Source: Geobacter argillaceus (GTDB taxonomy: Bacteria > Desulfobacterota > Desulfuromonadia > Geobacterales > DSM-12255). Taken from it: a stretch of 64,000 bases of DNA. The notes beneath the pieces were generated by a model, which did no database searches, was not told where the DNA came from, and saw only the letters and a program-made list of their open reading frames with translations. Positions within the stretch are counted from its first letter, which is position 1. Every line of letters begins with the position of its first letter. A program made the translations under genes and the position numbers. Of this stretch, positions 15,805-24,308 are shown piece by piece. The stretch covers positions 124,001-188,000 of the forward strand of contig NZ_VLLN01000004.1 of the NCBI RefSeq assembly GCF_007830735.1, read 5' to 3'.

Positions 15805-18215
15805 AACAGCAATTTCTGGAAGCCATACGCTCACGGGTCCTGGTCCTGGATGGTGCCATGGGGACCATGCTCCAGGAGCGGGGTCTGAAGCCGGGGCAGT
15901 CGCCCGAGGAGTTGAACCTGACCATGCCCGAGGTGGTGGCCGGTGTTCATCGCGAATACGTGCAGGCCGGGGCCGATATCATCGTCACCAACAGTTTTGG
16001 CGGCACCAGGGAAAAGCTGGCCCACTTCGGCCTGGCCGATCGGGTAGCCGAGATCAACCGTGCTGCCGTGGCCATCGCCCGCTCCGCTGCCGGCGACAAC
16101 GCCTATGTGGCCGCATCCATCGGCCCGACGGGCCGTTTCGTCGAGCCGGTGGGCGACCTGCCCTTTACCGCGATGGCAGCCCTGTTCCGGGAACAGGCCG
16201 CGGCCCTGGTCGAGGCCGGTGCCGACCTGATCACCCTGGAGACCTTCCTGGACATCAAGGAGATCCGGGCCGCAGTGATTGCCATTCGGGAGGTGGCGCC
16301 CCGTATTCCGGTCATCGCCATGCTCACCTTCGACAACAACGGCCGCTCGGTGCTGGGGACTCCGCCTGAAGCGGCCGCCATCACCCTGGAGGCGGTCGGT
16401 GCCGATATTGTCGGCTCCAACTGCGGTCTTGGGATCGACGGCATCTACGACATCCTCACGGCCATGCGGCGGGTGACGCGTCTGCCGCTCATCGCCCAGG
16501 CCAATGCCGGGCTGCCGGTTCTGGTGGACGGCAAGACAATTTTCCCCGGCACCCCGGACGAGATGACCGCCTACCACGACCGGCTTCTGGAGTTGGGGAC
16601 CCGGATCGTCGGCGGCTGCTGCGGTACCACGCCGACCCATATCGTCGCCATCAAAAACGCCCTTGCCGGCCGTGACCAGGCCTGGCGCGACGTGGGGCCG
16701 CAGGCAGGGATCACCTTCCTGTCCAGCCGGGCCGGCCATGCGGCAATCGGCGGCGGCCATCCGGTGGCGATCATCGGCGAGCGGATCAATCCGACCGGCA
16801 AGAAGGGGTTCGCGGCCGAACTCAGGGACGGCAAGGTCTCCTACATCCGGCGGGAAGCGATGGAACAGGTGGCTGCCGGCGCCACCCTGCTGGATGTGAA
16901 CGTGGGAACCCCGGGTATCGACGAAGCCGCGACCATGGAACAGGCGGTTTTCTGCGTCACCGGTTCCGTCCAGGTACCCCTGGTCCTTGATTCTTCCAGC
17001 GCCGAAGCCCTGGAGCGGGGGTTGCAGTCTGCTGACGGCAAGGTGCTGGTCAACTCGGTATCGGGTGAAAGGAAGAGCCTGGAGCGGGTCCTGCCGCTGG
17101 CGAAAAAGTATGGGGCCGCGGTCATCGGCCTTGCCCTTGATGAACAGGGTATCCCGGCCACGGCCGAGGAGCGGTTGGCCGTGGCCGGCCGGATCGTGGC
17201 AGCTGCGGGTGAGCTGGGCATTCCCGGGTCTGACGTGGTGATCGATGCCCTGACCCTGACCGTCAGCGCCGAGCAGGCCAAGGCGATGGAATCGATCCGG
17301 ACCATCGACCTGGTCAAGAGGCAGCTGGGGGTGAACACGGTGCTGGGGGTGAGCAATATCTCCTTCGGCCTGCCGGCCCGGCCGCGCATTTCGTCCACCT
17401 TTTTTGCCATGGCCATGGCCGCCGGGCTGGATGCGGCAATCGTGAACCCCAAGGAAGAGGCAATGATGGCCGCCTTCAGGTCGGCCATGGTGCTTCTCAA
17501 CCGCGATGTCAACGCTGCCGGGTATATTGCCGCCTACGCGGGAACCCTCCCGGACGCACCGGCAACAGCGGCCCGGACCGTGCCGCAGGATGTGCGGGGC
17601 CGCCTGTCCCTGGCGGTGATCAATGGTGACCGGGAGAACGTGGCAACCCTTGTCGAAGAGGCGTTGGCCGAGGGGCTCACCCCGATGGCGGTGAGCAACG
17701 AAGGGCTCTTGCCCGGTCTGGAAGAGGTGGGGCGCCGGTTTGAAAAGAACCAACTGTTCCTCCCCCAGGTCATGCAGTCCGCCGAGACCATGCAGGCAGC
17801 CTTTGCCCGTTTGAAGCAGGAGCTGAAAGGGGCGGAGATGGTCAGTGCCGGACGAATCCTGATGGCTACCGTGGAGGGGGACATCCACGACATCGGCAAA
17901 AATATCGTCTGTACCCTGCTGGAGAACCATGGCTTCGAGGTGATCGATCTGGGGAAGAACGTTGCGGCCGACCGGATCGTGGCCGAAGCCGTGTCCCGGC
18001 GGGTGGACGCCGTCGGTCTTTCGGCCCTGATGACCACGACCATGGCCGAGATGGAAACCGTGCTGGCCAGGCTGAATGATGCCGGCGTCAAGACCTTCAC
18101 CATGGTGGGGGGAGCGGTGGTTACCCAGGAGTACGCCGACAGGATCGGTGCCGATCTCTATGCCAAGGATGCCATGGAGGCGGTGGCCCGGATCAAGGCC
18201 CTGCTGGCTCGTTGA
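15801..18215 (+). CDS. metH: Cobalamin-dependent methionine synthase, short form without the activation domain
   Basis: This 804-residue MetH carries the homocysteine-methylating domain (residues 1 to about 290; zinc ligands Cys208, Cys273, Cys274 in SNCG and GGCCGTT), a pterin-binding domain (GERINPTGKKGFA, about 315-565), the cobalamin cap and the B12 domain with DIHDIGKNIV near residue 694 (His696 coordinates cobalt). It ends right after the B12 domain, so the roughly 330-residue AdoMet reactivation domain of the E. coli enzyme is absent. ATG 15801 overlaps the GerMN gene by 4 bp; a far upstream start in the same frame runs through murI and is not real. Reactivation must come from a separate protein or another route. 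Confidence 0.94.
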   Translation: MKQQFLEAIRSRVLVLDGAMGTMLQERGLKPGQSPEELNLTMPEVVAGVHREYVQAGADIIVTNSFGGTREKLAHFGLADRVAEINRAAVAIARSAAGDNAYVAASIGPTGRFVEPVGDLPFTAMAALFREQAAALVEAGADLITLETFLDIKEIRAAVIAIREVAPRIPVIAMLTFDNNGRSVLGTPPEAAAITLEAVGADIVGSNCGLGIDGIYDILTAMRRVTRLPLIAQANAGLPVLVDGKTIFPGTPDEMTAYHDRLLELGTRIVGGCCGTTPTHIVAIKNALAGRDQAWRDVGPQAGITFLSSRAGHAAIGGGHPVAIIGERINPTGKKGFAAELRDGKVSYIRREAMEQVAAGATLLDVNVGTPGIDEAATMEQAVFCVTGSVQVPLVLDSSSAEALERGLQSADGKVLVNSVSGERKSLERVLPLAKKYGAAVIGLALDEQGIPATAEERLAVAGRIVAAAGELGIPGSDVVIDALTLTVSAEQAKAMESIRTIDLVKRQLGVNTVLGVSNISFGLPARPRISSTFFAMAMAAGLDAAIVNPKEEAMMAAFRSAMVLLNRDVNAAGYIAAYAGTLPDAPATAARTVPQDVRGRLSLAVINGDRENVATLVEEALAEGLTPMAVSNEGLLPGLEEVGRRFEKNQLFLPQVMQSAETMQAAFARLKQELKGAEMVSAGRILMATVEGDIHDIGKNIVCTLLENHGFEVIDLGKNVAADRIVAEAVSRRVDAVGLSALMTTTMAEMETVLARLNDAGVKTFTMVGGAVVTQEYADRIGADLYAKDAMEAVARIKALLAR

Positions 18216-18331
18216 CAGCGGCCGCCGGACAGGACTTGCCCCCAGCGGTCAGCGGCTGCTTTGCCCTTGCAACGGTTTGATGCGTGTGCTAATTTGCAAC
18301 CATTACGTCATTTGGCGGACAGGGACGGACA

Positions 18332-18775
18332 ATGGTCGTAGGCTTCAATCACAATATCGTGTACAAGGGGGAAGGGTTCCACATCCAGACCGAAGACAGC
18401 GGCATCAACAACCCCCATATCATTACCCTCCTCTACAAGGGCGGCAACATCATCTCCTCCAAGAAAACCAGTTACGCCGACATCGTGAAGATGGACAACC
18501 TTGAACAGGTGGTGGAGGAGTTGATGAAGGAGCAGCACAAGGAGATGCTCCGACGCCTCAAGTCCGGCGTACTCGACGACCGTCTGGGGCTGACCGGCAA
18601 AGTGGGGGCTGCGACAGCAGTGAAAACGGCATCGCCGGCCTCTGTTGCCGAACCTGCTTCCGCCCCTGCTGTCGCTGATCTTCCGCTCTCCATCGCCACG
18701 CCTGCATCCACATCTGCGCAACAGAGCCTTGACGACATCATTTTCGATTTCCTCACCTCGGGTGAGAAGAAGTAA
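18332..18775 (+). CDS. Conserved hypothetical protein (147 aa)
   Basis: The N-terminal 75 residues are well ordered and look conserved: VGFNHNIVYKGEGFHIQTED, then NPHIITLLYKGGNIISSKKT, and VVEELMKEQHKEMLRRLKSG. A low-complexity Ala/Pro/Ser linker and a short C-terminal helix DDIIFDFLTSG follow. I remember similar proteins in deltaproteobacteria and myxobacteria without an assigned function. It lies between metH and the transketolase genes, 116 and 32 bp away, and no signal peptide is seen. Confidence 0.72.
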   Translation: MVVGFNHNIVYKGEGFHIQTEDSGINNPHIITLLYKGGNIISSKKTSYADIVKMDNLEQVVEELMKEQHKEMLRRLKSGVLDDRLGLTGKVGAATAVKTASPASVAEPASAPAVADLPLSIATPASTSAQQSLDDIIFDFLTSGEKK

Positions 18776-18807
18776 CGCACCACACCGGTGCAGGAAAGGA
18801 CCCTCTG

Positions 18808-19653
18808 GTGAACGATACCGTTCAGGCCTTGACCGAAAAGGCCAGAAGACTCCGCGTCGACATCGTGAAGACGCTTCACCGCTCCCGATCGGGACACACG
18901 GGTGGCTCGCTGTCGGCCATCGACATGATTACTGCCCTCTATTTCCACAAGATGCGCCATCGGCCGGAGGAGCCCTCCTGGCCCGATCGCGACCGTTTCG
19001 TCCTCTGCAAGGGGCACGCGGCACCGGCTCAGTATGTGGCATTGGCCGAGGCAGGCTATTTCCCGAAAGAGGACCTGATGACGCTGCGCCGTCTCGGCAG
19101 CCATCTGCAGGGGCATCCGGACAGCAAGGTGACGCCGGGGGTGGAGGTCTGTACCGGGTCGCTGGGGCAGGGGCTTTCCATGGCCAACGGCATGGCGCTG
19201 GCCATGAAGCTTGATGGCCGGGCCAGCAGGGTCTACGCCCTCCTGGGCGATGGCGAGCTGCAGGAGGGGCAGGTGTGGGAAGCTGCCATGGCAGCCCCCC
19301 ATTACCGGCTCGACAATCTCTGCGCCCTGGTGGACTGTAACGGTCTGCAGATCGACGGCGAGGTGGCGAAGGTGATGAACGTTGCCCCGGTTGCCGACAA
19401 GTTCCGGGCCTTTGGCTGGCATGTCCTGGAGATCGACGGCCACGATATGGCCGCCGTGCTCCGGGCACTGGACCGGGCCGAGACTCTGACCGGAGCGCCG
19501 ACGGTGGTCGTTGCCCGGACCGTCAAGGGAAAAGGGGTGTCGTTTTTCGAGAACAAGGCCTCCTACCATGGCGTAACCCCGTCAGACGAGGAGCTGCCGC
19601 GGGCGCTGGAATGTCTCGGCTGTTTCGAGGACTGTGAGAAGATCGTTGATTAG
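18808..19653 (+). CDS. Transketolase, N-terminal subunit
   Basis: The 281-residue protein matches the thiamine-diphosphate-binding half of transketolase: LHRSRSGHTGGSLSAIDMI, KGHAAPAQYVALAE, TGSLGQGLSMANGMALA and the ThDP/metal motif GDGELQEGQVWEAAM with its downstream DCNGLQIDG. The GTG at 18808 follows AGGAAAGGA. The C-terminal half is encoded by the next gene 21 bp downstream, the split form common in archaea and many anaerobes. With the TalC-like protein it supports the non-oxidative pentose phosphate pathway. Confidence 0.93.
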   Translation: MNDTVQALTEKARRLRVDIVKTLHRSRSGHTGGSLSAIDMITALYFHKMRHRPEEPSWPDRDRFVLCKGHAAPAQYVALAEAGYFPKEDLMTLRRLGSHLQGHPDSKVTPGVEVCTGSLGQGLSMANGMALAMKLDGRASRVYALLGDGELQEGQVWEAAMAAPHYRLDNLCALVDCNGLQIDGEVAKVMNVAPVADKFRAFGWHVLEIDGHDMAAVLRALDRAETLTGAPTVVVARTVKGKGVSFFENKASYHGVTPSDEELPRALECLGCFEDCEKIVD

Positions 19654-19674
19654 CCAGAAAGGATACGGACGAGC

Positions 19675-20613
19675 ATGAGCACAATGATTGCGACACGGGA
19701 CGCCTACGGCGAGGTGCTGGCCGAACTCGGCGCGGAGAATGCGGATGTGGTGGTACTGGACGCCGACCTCTCCGGCTCCACCAAGACGGCGGTCTTTGCC
19801 AGGAAGTTCCCGGAGCGCTTCTTCAATATGGGAATCGCCGAGGCCAATATGATCGGGACTGCCGCCGGCCTGGCCGCTGCAGGTAAGATTCCGTTTGCCT
19901 CGACCTTTGCCATTTTTGCGGTTGGACGGGCCTGGGAACAGATGCGGCAGTCGGTTGCCTATCCCAAGGCCAACGTGAAGATCGTGGCGACCCACAGCGG
20001 CGTCACGGTCGGTGAAGACGGCGGCTCCCACCAGTCGGTCGAGGATATCGCCATTACCCGCGCGGTGCCGAATATGACGGTGATCGTGCCGGCCGACGGA
20101 GAGGAGACCAAACAGGCCATCCGGGCGGCTGCGGCGTACAAAGGACCGGTGTATGTCCGTCTGGGGCGCAACAAGGTGCCGACCATATTTGGCAACGACT
20201 ACCGGTTCACCATTGGCAAAGGGGTGCAGCTGCGTGAGGGGACCGACCTTACCTTTGTCGCTACCGGTCTCATGACCGCCCAGGCGCTGGCTGCCGCCGA
20301 AGAGCTCGCCAAGGGGGGGATCTCGGCCCGGGTGGTTCACCTGGCGACCATCAAGCCGCTCGACGAGGAGATCATTGTGGCCGCTGCCCGGGAAACGGGA
20401 GCCATTGTCACTGCCGAGGAGCACTCCATTGTTGGCGGCCTCGGCGGTGCCGTTGCCGAGTGCCTTGGCGAGCGGTTCCCCACTCCCCTGGTCCGTGTAG
20501 GGATCAAAGACCGCTTCGGCACCTCGGGCAAGGCCGAAGAACTGCTCGAATACTTCGGACTGATGCCCGAAGACCTGGTTGACGCGGCCCGCGAGGTGCT
20601 GGCGAGGAAATAG
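19675..20613 (+). CDS. Transketolase, C-terminal subunit
   Basis: The 312-residue partner carries the pyrimidine-binding and C-terminal domains: DLSGSTKTAVFARKFPERFF, NMGIAEANMIGTAAGLAA, HSGVTVGEDGGSHQSVEDIA, RLGRNKVPTIF and EEHSIVGGLGGAVAE. The conserved Glu of GIAEANM activates the cofactor. It must pair with the product of the preceding gene. The pseudopilin gene starts 2 bp after its stop. Confidence 0.93.
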   Translation: MSTMIATRDAYGEVLAELGAENADVVVLDADLSGSTKTAVFARKFPERFFNMGIAEANMIGTAAGLAAAGKIPFASTFAIFAVGRAWEQMRQSVAYPKANVKIVATHSGVTVGEDGGSHQSVEDIAITRAVPNMTVIVPADGEETKQAIRAAAAYKGPVYVRLGRNKVPTIFGNDYRFTIGKGVQLREGTDLTFVATGLMTAQALAAAEELAKGGISARVVHLATIKPLDEEIIVAAARETGAIVTAEEHSIVGGLGGAVAECLGERFPTPLVRVGIKDRFGTSGKAEELLEYFGLMPEDLVDAAREVLARK

Positions 20614-20615
20614 GC

Positions 20616-21161
20616 GTGAAAAGATCCCGGACACCTTCAAATGCGGGATTCACCTATATTGCGGTCCTGGTCATGATCGTCATCATGGGGATCATGCTGG
20701 GAGCCGTGGGCCAGAGCTGGCGGACGGTGATGAAGCGGGAGCGGGAAGAGGAGCTGTTTTTTAGGGCCGGGCAGATCCGTGAGGCCATTATCCGCTGGAA
20801 CAAGCCACGACCGGGCCAGCATATTGCCACACCCCTCCGGGAGCTGAAAGACCTCCTGAAAGATCCCCGCTCCATTGCCAAGGTCCGCTACCTCAGGCGT
20901 CTCTACCTCGACCCGATTACCGGCAAGGAATGGAAGGTGATCCAGGACCCGGCCGGTGTGCGCGGGATCATCGGGGTGGCGAGCACCAGTGATGATGAGC
21001 CACTGCGAAAGGGAGGGTTTCCCGAGGAGTATGCGGAATTCGAGGGAAAGACCAAGTACAGCGAGTGGCAGTTCGTCTACAGTCCATTGAAGCCCGGTAC
21101 CAAAAAGGGTACGGGCACACCGCAGCAACCGGGCGGTCAGGGAGCTCAGGGGAGTCGCTGA
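20616..21161 (+). CDS. Type II secretion/type IV pilus-like pseudopilin
   Basis: The 181-residue protein has a class III signal peptide: basic leader, a Gly, then FTYIAVLVMIVIMGIMLG as the membrane helix that also polymerises. A charged region (REREEELFFRAGQIREAIIR) and a globular domain with LYLDPITGKEWKVIQD follow, typical of GspG/GspH-like proteins in this group. Position +5 after the predicted cleavage site is Ala, not the usual Glu, a feature of tip or minor pseudopilins. GTG 20616 is chosen with GAGGA upstream. No other secretion gene is adjacent, so its machine lies elsewhere. Confidence 0.8.
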   Translation: MKRSRTPSNAGFTYIAVLVMIVIMGIMLGAVGQSWRTVMKREREEELFFRAGQIREAIIRWNKPRPGQHIATPLRELKDLLKDPRSIAKVRYLRRLYLDPITGKEWKVIQDPAGVRGIIGVASTSDDEPLRKGGFPEEYAEFEGKTKYSEWQFVYSPLKPGTKKGTGTPQQPGGQGAQGSR

Positions 21162-21194
21162 GACCCATCTTTCCATGCCTGCTGAGGAGGCCCG

Positions 21195-22694
21195 TTGTTC
21201 TTTAAAAGTCTGACATCCCGGGTGATTCTCATCTGCATGACCCTCCTTGCCTTCGGTATTACCCCCTTCGCGTTCCAGAACTTCAAGCGCGAGCAGGCCC
21301 AGCTGATCAATGCGGCAAGGGAGAGCACCGAACTCCTCCTGCAGACCATTGAGCGCAGTATCTACAATGCGATGCGCATCGGCAACACCGAGGACACCAA
21401 GATCATCCTGGAGATGGTCGGGCAGAACAAGAAACTCCTGGGAGTGCGGATATTCCATCCCCATGGAGTAGTGCTGAAGTCGTCCATCGGTGAAGAGGTC
21501 GGCAAACCGGTAAGTGCAGAGGATTACCAGCTCTATATCAATAACCGGAAGGAAGGCGTCACCTATTCGGAAGACAAAGGCGAAGTCCTCCGGATGCTGA
21601 AGCCGATCTACAACGACGAACAGTGCCATGTCTGCCATGGTCACAAGACCAAGGTCATCGGCATTCTCAATATCAACTACTCGCTCCAGGAGACCCGCCA
21701 GCGCCAGGTCGAAGTTACCAAGCTGTTCATCTTCTCTACCATTGCCACCATTGCCTTCCTCTCCATTACCATCTCCATGGTCATGTTCCGCTTCGTCAGA
21801 ACCCCCCTCAATCTCCTGGTCGACAAGATGGCCGAGGTGGAGAAAGGGGACCTGTCGGTCAGGATGGAGCAGGTCTCAAACGACGAGATCGGCCGGCTGA
21901 CCGGCAGCTTCAACTCGATGATCGAACGATTGGACGTAGCCAAGCGGGAGCTTGACCAATACCATTTCAACCAGATGGAGCGGGCCGACCGTTTGGCCTC
22001 GGTTGGGGAGATGGCCGCCGGCATTGCCCATGAGATCAAGAACCCGCTGACCGGTATTGCTTCGGCCATCACCATTATCAGGGACGATTTGGAGCAGGGC
22101 GATCCCCGTGCGGAGATCCTCTACGAGGTCCTTGAGCAGATCAAGCGGCTGGACAAAACCGTCAACGATCTGCTCTTCTTCGGTAAACCGACTCCCCCGG
22201 AGCCTACCCATGCGGATGTGAACACGGCCATCAAAAAGACGCTGCTGTTCGCTGCCCAGCACCGGGGTGGTTCGGGCAAGCACATCGACAAGGTACTCGA
22301 TCTTCTTGAGGATCTTCCACCGGTTTTTGTCGACATCAAACAGATACAGCAGGTGTTCCTGAACCTGATTCTCAACGCCATCCAGGCAATGCAGGACGGT
22401 GGGATACTGACGATCCGCACCGATCTCGTTGACCATGAGGGGGTGGAGTGGGTGCGGATTGCCATTGCAGATACGGGGCCGGGCATCCCGCAGCAGATCC
22501 TGGGCAAGATATTCACTCCCTTTTTTACGACCAAGGCCCAGGGTACCGGGCTCGGGCTCGCCATCTGCCACAAGCTGATCAGTCAGCAGGGAGGGATTGT
22601 TTCGGTCTCCAGCGAAGACGGCAAAGGGACGGTCTTTACCATCGAAATTCCCGCAGCCCGGCTGGAGCACAAACAGACCGACTCTGTTGAGTAA
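21195..22694 (+). CDS. Sensor histidine kinase with a periplasmic c-type heme domain
   Basis: The 499-residue kinase has two membrane helices (about residues 10-28 and 180-200) around a periplasmic sensor with CHVCHGH at 144-150, a c-type heme attachment site in a DUF3365/Tll0287-like fold. HAMP (FRFVRTPLNLLVDKMAEVEK), a HisKA domain with His279 in AHEIKNPLTG, and a full HATPase domain (NLILNAIQAM, DTGPGIP, GTGLGLAIC) follow. TTG 21195 is supported by GGAGG five bases upstream. It pairs with the NtrC-type regulator 30 bp downstream and probably reports redox state or a heme ligand to the cytochrome operon at 24309. Confidence 0.9.
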   Translation: MFFKSLTSRVILICMTLLAFGITPFAFQNFKREQAQLINAARESTELLLQTIERSIYNAMRIGNTEDTKIILEMVGQNKKLLGVRIFHPHGVVLKSSIGEEVGKPVSAEDYQLYINNRKEGVTYSEDKGEVLRMLKPIYNDEQCHVCHGHKTKVIGILNINYSLQETRQRQVEVTKLFIFSTIATIAFLSITISMVMFRFVRTPLNLLVDKMAEVEKGDLSVRMEQVSNDEIGRLTGSFNSMIERLDVAKRELDQYHFNQMERADRLASVGEMAAGIAHEIKNPLTGIASAITIIRDDLEQGDPRAEILYEVLEQIKRLDKTVNDLLFFGKPTPPEPTHADVNTAIKKTLLFAAQHRGGSGKHIDKVLDLLEDLPPVFVDIKQIQQVFLNLILNAIQAMQDGGILTIRTDLVDHEGVEWVRIAIADTGPGIPQQILGKIFTPFFTTKAQGTGLGLAICHKLISQQGGIVSVSSEDGKGTVFTIEIPAARLEHKQTDSVE

Positions 22695-22724
22695 CCGGAT
22701 TTTACCTGTAAGCAAGGAGCTTTT

Positions 22725-24101
22725 ATGCGTAGGACCAAGATACTGGTTGTTGATGACGAACATCTCATCCGCTGGTCGCTGGAACAGAATCTGAAAAAAC
22801 AGGGATACGAGGTCGTTACTGCCGGCAATGGCGAAGATGCCCTGCGGATTGTCCGGGAGGATCAGCCGGACCTGATTCTTCTCGATATCCAGCTTCCCGG
22901 CATGAGCGGGCTGGAAGTGCTGGAAAAGGTCAAGGAGTTCGATGAAGACATCGTTGTGATCATGGTCACCGCCCACGGCGGGTTGGAGACCGCAGTCAAC
23001 GCCATGCGTCTTGGTGCCTACGACTACCTGAACAAGCCGTTCAACCTGGACGAGATGGCCATTGTCATCAAGAAGGCGCTGGAGACCTCCGACCTGCGAA
23101 GGGAGGTGGCGAGCCTTCGGGTCGAGCACAAGAAGGTCGGTCTGCCCAATATCGTTGGTCGGGGCCGACACATGAGCACCATCCTGGATATGATGGACAA
23201 GATCGCCAGGAGTGAGGCCGCGACTGTCCTTGTTCAGGGAGAGTCGGGAACCGGCAAGGAATTGGTGGCCAAGTGGATTCATTACAAATCGAATCGGGCC
23301 GAAAAGCCGTTCATTGCCATAAACTGTGCTGCTGTTCCCGCCACGTTGCTGGAGAGCGAGCTTTTCGGCCATGAGAAGGGTGCCTTCACCGATGCCAAAA
23401 ATACCAAGAAAGGGTTATTCGAGCTAGCCGATGGCGGGACCGTATTTCTGGACGAAATCGGCGATATGGAGATGGGGATGCAGGCCAAGCTCCTCCGCTT
23501 CCTGGAGGACCGGACTTTTCGTCGCATCGGCGGATCAAAGGTGATTCCCGTCGATGTCCGTATTATATCCGCCACGAACAAGGATCTCCTTAAAGCCATT
23601 GAAGCCAAGGAGTTCAGGAATGACCTCTACTACCGCTTGCAGGTCATACCGGTCTATCTGCCGCCGCTGCGTGAGCGCCGCGACGACATACCGGTCCTGG
23701 CACAGCACTTTATCGATACGTACAACCGCGAATTCGGCAAGAGTGTGAAAGGGCTCTCTCCAGCAGCTGAAAAGCTTCTTGTCGACTACCCCTGGCCCGG
23801 CAATATCCGGGAACTCAAGAACGTATTGGAACGAGCCATTATTCTCGGGAACGAAGAAACATTGTCGGTGGATCATCTTCCACTTGAAGTGACGGCCCGT
23901 TCTGCTGTTTCTATGTCGTCGGTGCCTATGGCCACCTTCCGGCTTCCTCCCGAGGGGGTGGATATCGAAGAGGTGGAAAAGGAGCTAATCCGGCAGGCCT
24001 TGGAAAACAACGACTGGAACCAGTCCAAGGCCGCCAAAAAACTTAATCTCGGTGTAGACGCCTTTCGTTATCGGATGAAGAAATTTGGCTTTCTTAAATG
24101 A
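22725..24101 (+). CDS. NtrC-family sigma-54-dependent response regulator
   Basis: The 458-residue regulator has a receiver domain (Asp54 in LLDIQLPG, Lys in NKPF), an AAA+ domain (Walker A GESGTGKE, Walker B GTVFLDEIGD, RLLRFLEDRTFRRIGG) and a C-terminal Fis-type helix (NQSKAAKKLNLGVDAFRYRM). The sigma-54 contact loop reads GAFTDA rather than GAFTGA. It should be phosphorylated by the heme kinase upstream. A -24/-12 promoter lies 110 bp past its stop, so its most likely target is the NHL/cytochrome operon. Confidence 0.93.
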   Translation: MRRTKILVVDDEHLIRWSLEQNLKKQGYEVVTAGNGEDALRIVREDQPDLILLDIQLPGMSGLEVLEKVKEFDEDIVVIMVTAHGGLETAVNAMRLGAYDYLNKPFNLDEMAIVIKKALETSDLRREVASLRVEHKKVGLPNIVGRGRHMSTILDMMDKIARSEAATVLVQGESGTGKELVAKWIHYKSNRAEKPFIAINCAAVPATLLESELFGHEKGAFTDAKNTKKGLFELADGGTVFLDEIGDMEMGMQAKLLRFLEDRTFRRIGGSKVIPVDVRIISATNKDLLKAIEAKEFRNDLYYRLQVIPVYLPPLRERRDDIPVLAQHFIDTYNREFGKSVKGLSPAAEKLLVDYPWPGNIRELKNVLERAIILGNEETLSVDHLPLEVTARSAVSMSSVPMATFRLPPEGVDIEEVEKELIRQALENNDWNQSKAAKKLNLGVDAFRYRMKKFGFLK

Positions 24102-24210
24102 ATAATTTCTAGTAAAACCGTATGGGCTGCGTGAACCGTAAATATAAGACGGCTTGTAAGCGTGGGCGTCCGGCCGCGTTCACTTTTGACGGGGTGCATG
24201 ATTCTGGTGT

Positions 24211-24226
24211 GGGCATCGATGTTGCA
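24211..24226 (+). promoter_or_regulatory. Sigma-54 (-24/-12) promoter of the NHL/cytochrome operon
   Basis: GGGCAT-CGATG-TTGCA matches the TGGCAC-N5-TTGCA consensus with the required GG-to-GC spacing. Transcription would begin near 24237, about 72 bp before the NHL gene. A repeated AACCGTA (24116-24122, 24134-24140) lies upstream and could belong to an activator site. Confidence 0.8.
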
Positions 24227-24308
24227 GTTCAACGACAAAGTCTGACAGCATTATGCCTACGGTCATCGACCTGTATTCGACTTCTCCACTAAACTCGGAG
24301 GCTTTCAT

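Noticed and set aside
15831-17930. Long open frame on the minus strand (699 codons) opposite metH
   Set aside because: It mirrors the GC-rich metH codons, has no family motif, and metH is certain.
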